Shown here: positions 1-35,045 of the stretch, piece after piece
How positions within the stretch are numbered: the stretch's first letter is position 1
Layout: every line of letters starts with the position of its first letter
From: Ascaris suum
Taxonomy: Eukaryota > Nematoda > Chromadorea > Rhabditida > Ascarididae
Direction of reading: 5' to 3'
Assembly: GCA_013433145.1 (NCBI GenBank)
Contig: CM024168.1
Span: 16,563,868-16,627,867 of the forward strand
DNA length: 64,000 nt
Notes under the pieces: model-generated
Databases searched by the model: none
What the model was told of the DNA's origin: nothing
The model's input: only the letters and a program-made list of their open reading frames with translations
Made by a program: the position numbers and the translations under genes

Positions 1-81
<81 letters not shown>
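1..81. repeat. (TA)n microsatellite, cut by the window edge
   Basis: Pure TA dinucleotide array running off the left edge. It is the first of nine such arrays in the window. Open reading frames coding for alternating Ile-Tyr over these arrays are artefacts. Confidence 0.98.
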
Positions 82-85
<4 letters not shown>

Positions 86-2929
86 CTAATTGCCATGCAA
101 GCTACTACTGCGGAAAATTTGCTATACAACATCGAACATCTCCGCGCAACCTTCGCCCCTTTTCCTCTCCATCTCATACCCAAATCTCTCTCCGTTGAGT
201 CTTTCAAATTAAAAATGAATAAATAATGAAGCCAAAGTTCGCATCCCGTTTCATAAAGTACCTTAGTAATGAAAGAGAAGGATTTGATGAATAGATATCG
301 CTCAGCGTGACTTAATTGACCCTCCCACAAACAATGATCCTTCAAAAAAGCACTCAAGCAACAGCCGATAAAGTAAGTAAGAACAATAGGAATTTTGCGT
401 ATGCTAATAAAAGAAGATTCGAGAGTGCAATTCATATAGCAAACATAACGATGGTTTATTGGATCCATTCAATTCGCATCCTCTTTTTGCAAATGTTGAG
501 ATATGCACAAGACTTGGACAGACGATACAGAGCAAACTCATGCATCATCGCATTCTTCTATAGACGCCATAGAAAAACTCAACAATGACACCAAGGCAAT
601 ATTACTCTTCGATTTTGAAGAGATCCTCAAAATTCTTTTTAATATTTGATGAAATAATAAAATTCAACTTCTAAATATGGATGAAAATTGTAAATGCACT
701 TCGTTCAATTCTCCTATTAAAATAATTCTAAGTTGAACGAAAAGGTTTTTTCCCCGCAAATTTTTATATCTTCCACAAAATGCAATACTCAATAAAAAAA
801 AATCACTCAATTTTTTCGCATTCTCATTACAATAGAAATATTGCAACAATTTTTTTCTCTCTTTACCTCTCTTTATTATTTCATCGATGATTGATAATTT
901 TTATCTCTTCAATAACTAGAAAATTCATCAATATTTAATATTGATAATCAGTGCTCAAACGTTACCGAAGAAGCTATCGACAAATATAGTGCTTCAGATG
1001 AAGCTGAAAAAACAAAAGAAAAACGAAGCAAAATAACAACACAGCATAAAAAGAAACCTACTTGTACACTTGCCGAAGCAAACAATTCATGCATGCAAAA
1101 CGATCACACGTTTGGCGATCTTTTTTTTTAATATATTCAAAACCGCCTTAAAACAATACAAATAAGTGGAAATAAAAAAATAGAAAAAAAATATCAACAA
1201 GAAATTGCGAGAAATTCCAATAATATTAGAAAAGAGAATCAATTTTTGTGGCGTTGTGCAGCATTGCTTTTCGTAGTTTCTTCCTTTCAAAAATGTTTTT
1301 ATCACCTATTTATTCTGTTCAGTCGTAATATTTCTCATCTTTCGAAATATTCAATCCTTGAAACGTATGAGCGGTTTTTTTTTGTCATTAATTCCCATTC
1401 CTGAATTTTGCATCGTTCGAGACCAACTAAAGTGATCATTTGAATATCAAATATCTTCGATGAAATTGATTCAAAGTTGCAATTTGTCAGCAATTGTCTC
1501 CATATGAAGTAGATGTGTTAATTTGTTGATTGTATAGTGATTTTTTTTTCCATTATTCGCAAATTTGAAATCAGCTCTACTGAGAGATTCATTTCATTGC
1601 AAATATTGATGGCCACATAAACATGGCCATATTCGCAAATTTCATTGCAAGAACTTAATGCCGACAAGGATTTCATAAAGAGACATCGATCAGCGATATA
1701 GCACAAACTATGCTAGCAAAAGAACAACTATAGACGCTTTCTGAGCTCTTGAATTGGTCACTAGCGCTTCACAAGTTGCCGAGAAATGTAATATATGCAA
1801 AAGAACGTTTCCACACTTTAAGTTATCCGATTGCTCTCGCATATCTTCTACGAAAGATTAGTTTTTCTCTCATTCTAACAAGGTGAAATGAATGCAAAAT
1901 TTTCGGCACCTTCAAATACCCAGAGCTATTCTCAAAATCGATGGATCAGCACGAAATATGTTAAAATGGGTTCTTCTTTGAAGCACATTGCTGCCACTGA
2001 GTTTTGTTACTTACTCTAGTTACAGCTGCTTTTGAGTGGAAACTACCTGAATAGATGCGGGAGGGGGGAGATAGTTGTGTTCAGAGGGTTAACGAATCTC
2101 GAAGGTCTGGAAGCCTAAAGATCTAAAGTATTTTTATTCGAAATCGCCCGCAAATTAGATGATATATGATTTTTTTTTCTATTCCACTTATGGTAATTGA
2201 ATTATCGTCTCCTTTAAAAATCATCTGTCATGGAGGTGGAGGCATTCTTAATATGCAAATATATTGCTTAAAGTATGCTAATTAGTAGAAGCACATTGCA
2301 TAAATGTTGCTATATGAATGATGTATTGACGCTATTCTTCTTGAAAGTCTTAAAAAATTAGTTATTAGCGCATATGAGTTTCGTTAGACCTTTAAAGGGA
2401 CGATACGTCAATAAGAGGATCGTAGAAATTCAAATGGCAATAGACCTGATCATAAAAAATTCTCCATCCACATCTTATCCGCAATAAGCTGCTAGGAAAC
2501 ATTAGAAAATAATTTCATCTCAATATAAACGATTCGTTAAGAAACCATAGACGAAAAAGAAAATTCTGCATCGCACTATACATATACATCAAAGTTGTTT
2601 AGGCATTCACCAAGCACGCATTGCCTTCAAGTAAACAACATTGCTGCCGATGAAGATATGTCGAGAGGCCTAAGGCCACACAATTCATCTCTTAATTGAT
2701 ATCCATGAACTTATACGGGTATACGTATTTTCCGCGTCAAAATGTGAAATCAATCCGAAAACGCAAAACTCGTTGTTATTGCCTTATTGACAATGCAAGT
2801 AAAGCACAATATATAGAAGCGTTTGATTGGAAGTTGAACAAAGGTACATAAATAAAAATGATGTAGTCTTAATACTATATGCTAGTGATACCAAGAGGCT
2901 GATGTTCAATTACCATCTTTTGTTTGATA

Positions 2930-2930
<1 letters not shown>
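82..2930. other. AT-rich intergenic stretch, no supported gene
   Basis: No open frame can be tied to a known protein. There are scattered exon-like fragments. An ATG at 334 opens 13 codons that end at a consensus GTAAGT donor at 373. A plus-strand frame without a start runs 918-1130, and short frames lie near 1745-1855 and 2370-2485. Frames of this length are expected by chance here, so none is called. Confidence 0.6.

Positions 2931-3020
<90 letters not shown>
2931..3020. repeat. (TA)45 microsatellite
   Basis: Uninterrupted TA array of about 90 bp in intergenic DNA. Confidence 0.98.
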
Positions 3021-3024
<4 letters not shown>

Positions 3025-4754
3025 TTAATGAGTTTTTGATGTACCGTTCAAAATTTCCGCATCGTTTTGTTGCACTTGATCTCTCACTATTAAAGTGATC
3101 CTTTCAATACGTGTGAAAAGCTGCCGCTATAATTTGTGTATTTCGGTAATTTTTTGGTTTTGATGCTTACAACGAATTGCAAATTTCTTTTGCAATTTTA
3201 ATTTTATTTCGATTTAATCGATTTCATCTTTTATTTGATAGTATTTGAATTTGTCATGAAGTTCTGATTTTTCTACTACGAATAATTCATTCATCTCCTT
3301 TCAGTTAATATTTAAATTTTTATTCCATTTATTCAAGAGAACTTTTTATTGCGTTTATTCAGCTGTTTTTTTCACCTCGATTACATTTATCTTTACTGCA
3401 TTATATACATCGATCTTCTATTCCTTGAATAAGATTTTCCAATTTTCATTCGTTCAAAAAATTTTCTTTTTTCATAAAATTGTCGTTGGTGTTAGTGAAG
3501 TGTGTATTTGCCGAGCGATGAATTCGACGTTATAGCAGCATAGCATTCAACGATCTCATCTCCATTCGATAATAACACGGCATATTCTCAAATAATATTA
3601 TTGCATTTGCCACAACGATGTCCTTAAAGCTTTCGGCTTTTTACAACATTACATTTTGATGCGAATATCTCCTACAGGAATAGTTCTTAGTTCACAATCC
3701 ACTTTGATGTTATCGTCTCGTATATGAGTTCTCCGAGAAAATTCCAATCTCAATAAACTTTATTTAATATGCATTTGTGCTCGGTTAAAAAATTCTCTAG
3801 GATAGTTCCTCTTCATTTTGTTCGTATGATGTTAGATACTCTCTTGGAATATCAATGCTATATTTGAAGTTATATCCCCTAAATAATGCTCATCTTGCTT
3901 TTCGGAGCACTATATTGCACTCCACCTTTTCGTCACCAATAGAATTCTCGCTTCTTTGTTGCTGTTAGGAACAAGCAAAAAATAACTTCGAGAATTACTG
4001 TTATAGGTTGAAACTAGGTTCAGACTGCTTCGAGAATACGTTGAGACTGTTATTGTCTGTATAAGATTCGTATCTGCACTTCAAAAGTTGAATGCAAATC
4101 AAAACTAAGCAAACGGTAAGATGCAGATAGAACCGAAAAAGGAGAAGGGTGAAGAATGTCGGAGAACAGGAGCCCCGGATGCGCAGTCCGAAATAGAGGA
4201 ACCGATTGGACGGAATAGAAAATGCAACGTCGAAAAATACCCGGAATTGAAAGAAATCTTTTCGATTCGTCACTAATTTGTGCGCTAAGAATAAATTTTA
4301 ACGCCGTAGAAAAATAATCATTGAATTAGCGAGTTTTGACACAATTGGCCTAGAAACCGAGAAATTCGGCTGAAATCACTGAAACAATTGGGGCATTAGA
4401 CAATTGAAACATCCCTCTATTTAGAGAAAATTTTTCGTTTCAAGAAGCATCAGTATTATAAGTGACAATGTGATACGTTTGAGAGCAAACATTCATCAGT
4501 GATTTCTATCTATCCTCTCCGAGCGATCGTTCATATCGTTCATACTAGTCATCGTATGTTTCGCCTCTATAATGCCACGATTGGTTCGAATCACTGCAAT
4601 GCTTTTATTGCTTAAATACTCAACGGTCGTTGGACTAAGGTTTGTTTTTATTTCGATTTATTTCGGCTTTTTACGCTGTCGTTTAACAACCGACGAGGCC
4701 ATATTAATTCATACAACAAATCACTTATATTATGGTGAAAAGACTCTCTTGCAG

Positions 4755-5578
4755 TTTGCAATCAATGCTTCTTTATCTGCCGAGAGGTTTTCAAGGATTT
4801 GCGCTCAAAATTCTGCAAGGAATTATACGAGCATCATGGATTTGAAGCAGTATTGTTTCCTCTATCGGCATTTTTTGAATTGTTGAGTAGTCAGGATGTC
4901 GCTCGTCCTCCTTTTCCTCGCACTTGAAGCACCGTTCCTCTTTCAACCATTTCAACACTGTGGGTCTACACGCTCATTTCTTTCGGTGAAATTTTTTCTT
5001 TTGCTTGCAAACTTCAGGAATCTCCTTCCATCGATTCCCGGGCAAGAATTTCTCACTTCCTAACCCTTGCCTGCAATTCTTTTATCGCTTGGGATCCTTT
5101 TGCTGCATATTTTGCTCACTGCCTATTTGCGTCCCTATCTAGAATTTGCTAACTGTTGTGAGTATGTTTTAACTTTCGGTTCAGTGGAATGTTTCACTGT
5201 CTAGCATAAGTAGAAAAGAACAAACTCTCAAAGAAAATCGCGACCTCCATAATAGCGAATATCACTTCGACGAGATTTTTATCTATCTTCCATTATTTTT
5301 GCACGCAAACGTTTCTCGAAGAAGAAAGGGCAACTGGAAGTGTAAGAGCGAACATTTTAAGAAAAGAAAATTTTAGACGAAATGAAATTTCGCGTTAAAT
5401 ATTTGTTTGAAGAGGTTTCCATGAAGAAAACACTGTGGATACGATAATGCAGCAAGAGCCGAATAGCTTCTTAGAAGCACTCCTGCAGATCGACGATCCA
5501 AATCGCGAGGAGCATCTCGGCGACGATTTGAACAGATTCTATTTTTACTGCCGGACGTGCACGCATGGAAGGCGTTGA
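4755..5578 (+). other. possible two-exon coding fragment, unknown product
   Basis: A 3' splice site (CTCTCTTGCAG) precedes an open frame at 4755-4886. A GTAGTC donor after 4886 could join it in phase 1 to 5415-5578, which ends in a stop. The second block is GC-richer than its flanks and carries a Cys-x2-Cys-x-His-Gly motif near its C-terminus, faintly like the zinc fingers of the MIOS/WDR24 group. The other two frames of the first block are also open for some distance, and I see no upstream exon in the right phase. Treat as a hint only. Confidence 0.18.
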
Positions 5579-7209
5579 TAGCTTCATGATCGGGATTATT
5601 TCATCGAAATATAATGGCAACACTTGAAAATTCGCTCTCTCAAAAAACTCAAAAAATCTATTCGTACTTGCTGATCCTTAGTATAGAAGTGCAACAACAT
5701 ATCATGAAATTATGCCAAAGCCTTGCCCACTAGATAGCATTGAGATTGATATCTCATTTATTCATTTCAAGGTTTTATAAACAATCAAAATCGTATTTTC
5801 GAGTATTTCGCATAACATGTTCATAGTAGATTTGTTTACGAGTGAGTTCATCTCGAATCTATCGAAGAACGTTTACTGAAATAGAACCGTGTAACGGTAC
5901 GAAGGAACAGCACATCAAAAATGTGGGCAGATAACTTCGCTGCATTCGTTTCTCTATTCTCTATATAGGTGAAAATTTGTAATAAACACAGGTATTCGTC
6001 AAATGAACAGATATAGTTTGCAAAATTGACAGAGGGTCACTCCGGTCCTCAGCATGGTTTCGAGGAAAAAGAAATACGATTCAGATAAATTGCAGAACAT
6101 TCCTCTTGATGAGATTTTTTTTTGGATTGTATTGACCTATGTCTTTATTTTTCAACATTTAGTTTGTCTGCTTTAATTGTTCGACTATATCAATAAGTAC
6201 TACGAAAACTGCGGGCAAAACGAAATGGCTCCTCGATGTGACACTGCGGAATAAATAATGCATGATGCTATCGTTAGAAAAAAATATTCTTCATTTTACT
6301 TTACAGTTTAATGTCAGTAACCTAAAGGAAACTTTATACGCATTATTCCATCTCCCACATTCTTAACTTCTTCCTCGAAGCAAAGTGAATATAACTGACC
6401 CTCCTCTCAGCGTTCAGGTGCAAATTTTCAATTTTGTTCTGGCCCACTCGTTAATTGCTCGTAGGATTAAAACTACGCCCTGCTAGAATGCCATTCCACT
6501 GCCAATGATTGTTTAAATGAAGCGATTCGTAATTTTTTTCTCATTTGTCTATTTAATTTTCTTTTCTCTATTATCATTCTCTATAATGCTTGGAAATTAG
6601 CAAGCATTTTTTAAACAGTGAAACCATTCGCAGTAACAAAAATAGTTTTCTTTGAAGAAGTTGAAAGAAATAAGCGATAAAAAGCGGCAAATACGAGTCT
6701 CTGATCACAACAAGCAATGAACTATGAAGTTATCAGGTATTTATTTATTAGATATCACGCAGCAATCCGCCAAGAAAAAAAAATTTCTCGAACTAAGCTT
6801 ATTTTCATTCATGTGAACAATACTTCGATAACATGTGGAAAAGAGTTGTGTAAATATTTATTGCTTTGAGTCGTAAATGTACACATAAGGCCGATTATAC
6901 GAATCATTGATTTATTAAGAGATACATTATAGTACTCAAATGAGACTTTTCTATTTGCAAATTCCTCGAAATGTCAGAAAAGCGATTTATTAAGGAAATG
7001 ATTTTAGAGCACATAATGCTTCACATATTTGAAAAAAAAAAGGATTTATTTTCTCAATTATTCAATATAGACGATGTTTTAATGACTAAAGGTTTCTTTT
7101 TGAGTTTAAAAATGCAGTTATTTTTTATCAACTTTAAATGAGGATTTCCTTGATAAAGAACAGTAGGAATAACCGAGGCGAATGAAGAGAGTCTTTAAAC
7201 GACTATAGA

Positions 7210-7232
7210 GGGGGAGGGGGAGGGGTGGTGGG
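7210..7232 (+). other. G-quadruplex-type G-run cluster
   Basis: Four runs of three to five G separated by 1-4 nt on the plus strand, meeting the usual G3+N1-7 pattern. It lies in intergenic DNA with no nearby gene that I can name. Confidence 0.6.
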
Positions 7233-8776
7233 TAATTCTTTGCAGTACGATATCATAGAGGTATATGGAACTATGCTCGTCACGGTCCCATTTTGCTAAC
7301 GTTTATTTAAACAGCAAAAAAAAAACCCATAAAAACTGCGTCGTTGCGTTTAAGTTTTTTTTGAATTTCATTTAGAGTACTATTTAATTTAATTGTGCAT
7401 CAATCAGTAGTGACAATTCTTGTAAAAACGACACAAAAAATTGCGGGGATGCTGTCTGATACGTTTTAATTGCGCATTTGCGTTGTTGCTTAGAATTGCA
7501 CAAAATAACGAGTAGCATTTTTATCAACCGCATCTAATTGCCTCTTTGCACGATACGAATTCGGCGTGAAAAACAATAAAATTCTAAGATATTCGGGAAT
7601 TACTTGTAAGAACTTGTGCAAAATTGATTTCCAAGAGCTGACACCATATCTGCGCCCATGTATGTATGTGTTTGTTTGCCTCTGCCTACTTCAGAGTTTT
7701 AAATGAGGCAACTAAAGAAGCTAGAGTTAGGAAATTGGTCACCATAGAGTGTAAATGAGGTGGATGAACTCCTGTATTGTCTTTCACGTTGATTAGTGAA
7801 TTTTGAAAGAATTTCTATGTATTTAAAAATGCTGCAAACTTTCATGTATTTGACACCGGTCATATTCCCACTTTTCCTGCATTTAAGTGACAAAAAAAGT
7901 CGGCCGATCAGACCTGCAAGAATCTAAATGCGAATTGAGCAAGCTTCTTTAAAGCGTTTCTCAACTTCTTTATTTGAAGAAATAAAAGCGAATAGCAATA
8001 AGCTTGCGAATAATTTAAGACTGCCGGAGACAAAAAATATTAGCGTAACACACTTTATGCGGATCACAGTGTCTTTCTAAATTCAGTCATTGCATAGAAT
8101 TACTAGAGCAATATTAGCTACAAAACGTCCTCACATCTTCCCGGTATAATGGTGAACGCGCATAAAACAACGTCAACACCGTGCAACGTCGAACCCCTTT
8201 GGTAGAGCTCATCAACGGTATGATAAAAGTTGAAAAAAGGAATCTGCTTTGACTACTACTTTTACAATTTCATGCTAAAACGAGGGCACTATGGAGAACA
8301 CATGCGTATACCTGTGTTTTTGTTAGTTTATCTTTCAGGTAAACCTTTCAATAAATAAGCGAGAAAGGCTATGATGACAAACTTTGGTGAATGAAAACCA
8401 ATCCACAGGATGGCCTTCAGTCTCAAAATTTGTTAGGATCATCACTCTTTTTTTGACTTACTGGCATTTACTCCATCAACAAGTGAATAAGAAAGAATCA
8501 TGCGATGCTTAGAAAGAACTTATAAACCATACACACGTCTCATAGTAATGGATCTTGGAATATGCCTAAAAATTCGCATATATTTCACGATCTATCCGGT
8601 TGCACTTTTCATCAATAAGCTCATATTTACGAGTACACTGAGACAAGAAAGAAAAATCTTTTCAATGTGTTGTAATATTCTTAACACACCAAAGCGATCG
8701 GCTTAGCCATTATCTTGTGTAATATAATTCTTTCGCTACATGAAAAGAGGGTTCTTCATTGTCCATTAACAAGGAA

Positions 8777-8812
8777 GGTTGTCATGGTAGCTTTGATACC
8801 TTCATGACAACC
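8777..8812. other. perfect 10-bp inverted repeat (hairpin)
   Basis: GGTTGTCATG at 8777-8786 is matched by its exact reverse complement at 8803-8812, with a 16-nt spacer. No gene is seen next to it. Too short for a typical pre-miRNA. Confidence 0.7.
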
Positions 8813-10577
8813 ATATAACAACAATCATTTCAAGGATGAACTCAGAATAAATAATCACGTCAAGTGTTTCGATAGTCGCATCAACGTCTCGTCGTTTCGC
8901 ACGTGCATTCAATAGAGGGCAATGATATCTTGCAGAAAGCAATTTGCATTTTTTTTTCAGTTATAGTTTTGCGTTTAAAGCGTGAAACAAACAGTTTTTG
9001 ATTTGATGCTAAAAAGAACTCTACGACTAAGTAATATCTACCACCTTTATATTTGCTAACATATAACTAAGCAATACTATAAGCACTAATATAAATGTGC
9101 TATTGCTTTTTATTAATCCACTTATTAGTGTAAACGTAACAATGATGGAAGCGTTTACTCAAGATTGTACAATATATGCGAGACACACTTCTTTTTTTGT
9201 TCTATTTTTTTTCATAGCTCAAAAAGAATTTCTAGAGAAGAAATAAAAAGTTGTGAGCAATGAAGATACCGTCATTTCTAAATAACTGCAGAAAAAAAAA
9301 AAAGAATTTCAAAATTGCTTTTTTCCGATAGTTGTTATAACAAAATATATTAATTTCCACTTATTAATTTATCACGCTTTCGTTAATTTGCCGTTAACAA
9401 GTCGCATTATAGCGATAAGCGCATCATTCCTTCTATCGATTTCGATGTTTCACTTTCATAAACTTTCAAACAGCAGTGAAAATTTCGAATATAATAAGGC
9501 ATACTTGAACGTAATCTCATACACCAACTTTCATGCCGATTAACTAAATTTAAAAGAAGTCATATAAACTGAAATGTGCTCAAAGTTTGAATAAATGTCC
9601 CAGCCGGTGGAAAAGAGATTAGCCGCGAAGAGTTTTCGAATTGCTGGCTTGATATGTGCTTTTTCATTCCGTTCCTCTTGACAGGAATTTTTCTTAACTT
9701 CTAAGTTTCTTTCTGCCGAAATTAATAGATTGAAGTGGCTTATGACGTGATAGGCCGTCCTAGAGTGCACGTTATACTTCTAGAATTGTGCTACTCCGGA
9801 CTTACTGGTTCATGAGTTGACAAGCAAATATATACGCATGCATACCAGCACAGACACTATGTCATCCAGGTGCACAACAAATCCTATTGAGGTCGGAAAT
9901 GTAAATCCTCAGCAATCATAGTGAAATCTGATTGAGCAAAAATCATCCTATGTTACGGAATAAATCATGCGCCTGAATTTTTTTTTTTCGTAAGAGCAAC
10001 TACCGCTTGAAATCATTCAGCATTGTGTTCCATAACTTTCACGTGTCTCATCGACGAACGTCCGCCGCCTATTACATCTGACGTACCATTTGCTCGGGGG
10101 CAATTTCAACTTTAAAAAATATTGGGAAATATGAGCCACTTTAAGCAGGCGTATGATCATAAATAATTCTCAATGAAGTGCATCGCTGCCACACTCATGA
10201 AATCAACAAAATTTCCTAGCGGAAAATATTGGTCGATATCAATCGTAGTGCTCCATGCTCAACGATCAATGAGTTCGCCAAATTTAAAAATCATTTTGTT
10301 CATTGAAGAGAACGATTTTGGTGCAATAGTGCAGAATATTCGCTTCATCAGCAATCATAGAAAGTGCAAAAGCGCGAAATAACGGTGGGCCTATATAATA
10401 ATTCCACAGACTGTATCAACCAACTGCATAAATACTCAAAAGAAAGCATACGACGCCTTGTAGCCCTTCTCACTTCTCTGTCTTTTAACCATCCCCATCG
10501 TCGCTCTCATGCACTTGGCGGTTGCAGCCGAATTCTTGCGAAGAACGATGTCTGAAATTGGAAATGTTGCCTCAAGC

Positions 10578-14933
<4,356 letters not shown>

Positions 14934-15852
14934 AACTGGTGAAAATCTCATTTCATTCTATAGAATAAGAAACTTTCATGAAATATGAGCAGATATTATT
15001 TTGAAAGGTGAAATTCCCTTGCGCATAAGTTCAATTCATCGAAATGTCGAGAATGATTATTAGTCGAGTTCAAATTTAAACAAATCTGTTTCAATTTTCC
15101 ACATAAACTATCATTGTAGTGACAATATGTCAAACGCACTTGTAACTTTCTGTCGAAAGATCCTAGCCCACCATTGTTGTTTATGAGATTATACAATCTT
15201 TATACATCTAACGGCTATATATACATGTTCCCATCGTAGTAGTAATATCGCATAATAGAGAAGTTAAATTTTCTTTTAGTTGTATCATTATAACTTAAAA
15301 TACCCTTCGAATTTGAAATTCACCTTGATAACAATCGACTCATAAAGCCGATACAATCAAAACATATGCATAAGAAAATCTATGGTGTCGAAATTTGAAA
15401 CACTAGCAGAAATAATGAAAGAAAATGGTTGATGAGGAAGACTCTTGTAGGTGATTTCCATTAGAATAACTTGCATCTCAATATATTGTTCAATGGTTTA
15501 TTGAAGCACTAGATCACCACCACGCCCTCATTGATAGAGCAGTTAATATCCAGAAAACACATCGTGACAATCTCGAATGCCGTTTATTTCATAGACAATT
15601 TCAATTGGGACTTTCTTTTCTTTCCCACAATGCAGTAAACGATTGCTGAATATTTTTACATAAGGGCTTATCTCAGTTGAAAAAACTCACTGAAATAATT
15701 ACAATAAGGCTGCGATCACCACAAATTAAAACAGAAATTAGCAACTTACTGAAGAAAATAAAATTCATCTCATCACAGTAGAGTGTCCTAAGTGACGCTG
15801 CCTAGAAAGAATGAAAGCAGTAAAGCTAAATGCATTTGAAGGCTGATGGAGC

Positions 15853-15861
15853 TATAAAAAG
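15853..15861 (+). promoter_or_regulatory. consensus TATA-box sequence
   Basis: TATAAAAAG on the plus strand followed by GC-richer DNA from about 15862. I see no spliced-leader RNA, snRNA or protein start in register with it, so its use as a promoter is unproven. Confidence 0.25.
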
Positions 15862-16834
15862 GCACGACGGCTCCTGAAGTCACTTGGTGGGGTTAGATGC
15901 TGCTCGACGGTACAGCGTTTTGCACCACCCATTAATGGATCGGTGCCCAACCTTATCGCTTGCTCGATTTCCTGGAATTTTATTATCATTTAAGGAGCAA
16001 ATCCATCTCATACATACGTATATCCCACTCGTTTCCCTTCTCTTTATAAAGAACCCAACTGCAATTCCCTCTCCACTGGAAGGAGTGCAATACCATCCAT
16101 TTTAAAGAAAAAACTTAATATGCAACACTTCACAGCACCTATCATAAAATTGTTCGGTGATGATGCACCATGTTTTGTAGGAAGCACCTCTCAGAAATTG
16201 AAAGGGAGAATGGCGGGAGCTGAGAAGAGGCGGGAGTGAGGAATTGGAGGCATGACGGCGTGAATGTTCTATTGGACATCTTCCTCGATATGCGAATTTG
16301 CCTGCTTGCCCACCAACTAAAGCCATCGAATGCTGGATGAAGTTTTATTAAGCATGCAAATTCGATTGACAATGCAATTAGAAGCGATCGCTTTGATGAG
16401 CACAAGTTCAATATGCAAATAAGCGATATGATAGGCATGCCATGCATACTTAACATTCATATAAATTAGCAATGCTATTGCATAATAAAAATTTTGCGCA
16501 AACTTTTTCAAATCCTCTTTTTTTTCCTTAAAAGATGGAAATTTACGATTCATATCCACTGATACCACACCATAAAACTTTGAAGAAAATCCCTTGGCGT
16601 CATAAATTTGTTCACATCTTGAAATATTTTAATTTATGGGGGCAAACATTTTTCTTCTCAAAAATCTCACAACTATGACAACAATAAATATTGTTTCATA
16701 TATGAGAAAATCGGATATTCTTTTCCAATTTTAGTATGGATGAATGGAAGAACGACATCGAGGAGGGGCTTCAATTATGTTGAAATATTTATTTTTGTAG
16801 AAACACACAGAATAAAATCGTATGCAATGGATAT

Positions 16835-16849
16835 GGGGGGGGGGGGGGG
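16835..16849 (+). repeat. poly-G run of 15
   Basis: Homopolymer G15 in intergenic DNA. Its length may vary between reads because of slippage. Confidence 0.95.
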
Positions 16850-18666
16850 TTGAGAAAGATCCAAGACAATTAGATGGGTTCATTGACGGCTAGAACCGCG
16901 TCTTTTCTATAGATGAAGAAATATTTATGGAACGCAGAGAGATACTACTAAAGTGATCAAGTTATCAGAAGTTAAACAGAAGGTTTGTAAGAGTAAGAGT
17001 TATTGAAGAGAATGTTAGAAGCGACAGCTCATCAAAGATTAGGCAGAGGATTTTATACAATGAGGATTTCAGATAGAATTTTTGAAACGGGAGGCTTATT
17101 GAGGACTAGAAAGAATGCTTTTTTTTTTTCAGAGGAAGAGTTTAAAACAGGTTTTTCTAAGATGAAGCATCATTTCGATTCTAAGGACTAAGAAATTTGG
17201 CGGAGCACAGAAAGGCACCGTTTACAAAGCCAACAGGTTTTTATTGGAGACCAATCAGGAGGTTAAAAGTCTACGACAGGTTCTTTGATAACGAAGATTT
17301 AAAACAAAAATTTTTTTAAAAGAAAGAATGCTTATCAGATATTGGATGGGTGACTTTATGTCCCTTTATGTTTCTGATATGTCTCCCCTTGAATGGTGAG
17401 GATCCCGATCCCGAAGATTAGGGTCTACAGCGAACTCGAAAGATTGGAAAACGCCCCATTCTTTTACGACGCTTTTCATATTGTTCATATTACTGTGCTG
17501 TTCGTTTTCATGGGAAGCTGTAATAGGAACAATTTCCGAAAACCTGCAGTCCTGGCGTATCTTTGGTAATTGGTTCGGTATGGAAGTCACGGCTGAAGCC
17601 CAAAGTGGTGCATATTTTTCCCAAACGCAGTTGCATGCTTTGTTAAATGGCGATGGTAGCAAAGATTTTTGGTGCTCCTTGCAAAAGAAGAGTATTCGCT
17701 TCGTGGCTAATGAGAGGGGACTGTAATAATGTTAGGTTGTGTTAGAATGAGGAAGGAGTGTTGCAACGCCACTCCCCTGTTGCAAAAATGGTAGGAAATG
17801 AGATGACGAGCATTGTTCAATTTTGAAGCTGTTAGGATTAGCGTCGTAGTTTTCGGCAAGTTATTCGCTCTTATTTCAGTTTTTTTTTGAATATTTGCAT
17901 TTTTGTTTTGGAAATTTTGGTCCGCGAATGATGGTGGTGAATGATGATGTGAGGGAATTCTCATAACTGTGATGTCTTTATATGGAATTGAGCCTGTTTA
18001 ATCTCTGCTCTTAAATGTTGAGTATGGAGGCGGAATATCGGACTCTCGAAGGTTGCAGCTCGACATGTTGCATCATATTTCATTATGCTGGGAAGTAAAG
18101 TAGATAAGAGTATACTTTGAAAACCGTGTTAAAAAAACAGCATTAGTTTGTAACGTCCTCGTAGATTATTTTCTTTCTTGTGATAATCAGAAGTTGTTTC
18201 TACTGCTGTTTCTTATTGTCCTTAATTCTCGGAATCGGTACTATGTCGCATATCCCCTGTGTGTGCGACTACTTTTACTTTTCCTCGACATCGGAAAGAG
18301 AAAAAGCAAATATGAAAGGTGGGGAGAGGACAGCAAGCTGTGAAACCCCGGCAGCAATGGGTTTTTCTTTGAGCACCGTCTGGGCTACACAGCTCAACAT
18401 TAACGTTGTGTTGGAAAGTTTCTTGATATGCTACGAATGTCTTCGTTCATTCGAGACATGCTTCCATTTCACATTCATATTTCACATCCGTATGCTTTTT
18501 GACTGCATCCACATTATCTCCATATCATCTTTTACGACAAACTGTTGTTTCTCCGATGACACGTGTGCGCAATGCTGCCTTTCAGCATTTCTTATTCCAA
18601 TAAGTTGCATCACGTAGTTTCCTCATGTTTTGTGAGTTAATGCAGTTTTTTCGCTTGCGACCGCAG

Positions 18667-34639
<15,973 letters not shown>

Positions 34640-34641
34640 CC

Positions 34642-34658
34642 CTGAAAAAATATTAGTA
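34642..34658 (-). promoter_or_regulatory. Probable trans-splice (spliced-leader) acceptor of the PLP gene
   Basis: On the minus strand TACTAATATTTTTTCAG is followed by GG and the start ATG. It combines a branch-point-like TACTAAT, a T6 tract and CAG. Such a site 2 nt before an ATG is typical of nematode spliced-leader acceptors; a cis-spliced 5' UTR intron is the alternative. Confidence 0.6.
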
Positions 34659-34659
34659 C

Positions 34660-34840
34660 GATCTGCAGAGCGACCAGGAAAAAAAAGTCTCCAAGGCATA
34701 GACGCTACCAGACGACTGTCCCTAATCGTCGGTGACGCTTGACTGCGTCTGCTAACGATTGCATGACGATCGCTTCGCGTACACCACACCCACTCAAATA
34801 GTTGCTCTCCTGTGTGCTTCTCAACAAGATACTTCAACAA
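34660..34840 (-). promoter_or_regulatory. GC-richer upstream region of the PLP gene
   Basis: About 180 bp just upstream of exon 1 have close to even base composition, against strongly AT-rich flanks. On position it should be outron, 5' UTR or proximal promoter. No TATA box is evident. Confidence 0.4.
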
Positions 34841-35045
34841 TCAACAATCGTCAGCTCATTTAACAGCCAAACACTCTTAGCTGGCAAAACTCAACAATTA
34901 AGCGAAAACACTTCATAAAAATAAACAATATTCGTAAATAAACAACATTAGCTACTCCAATTTTCTCAACTTTTTTCCTACGGCAGAAATTATTGGAAGG
35001 TACGCAAAAATTAGGAGCAAAGTGGAATGCGCAGAGGGTCATCTA

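Noticed and set aside
4583..4592. GGTTCGAATC, a tRNA B-box-like sequence
   Set aside because: No A box at the right distance, no acceptor stem pairing and no cloverleaf on either strand.
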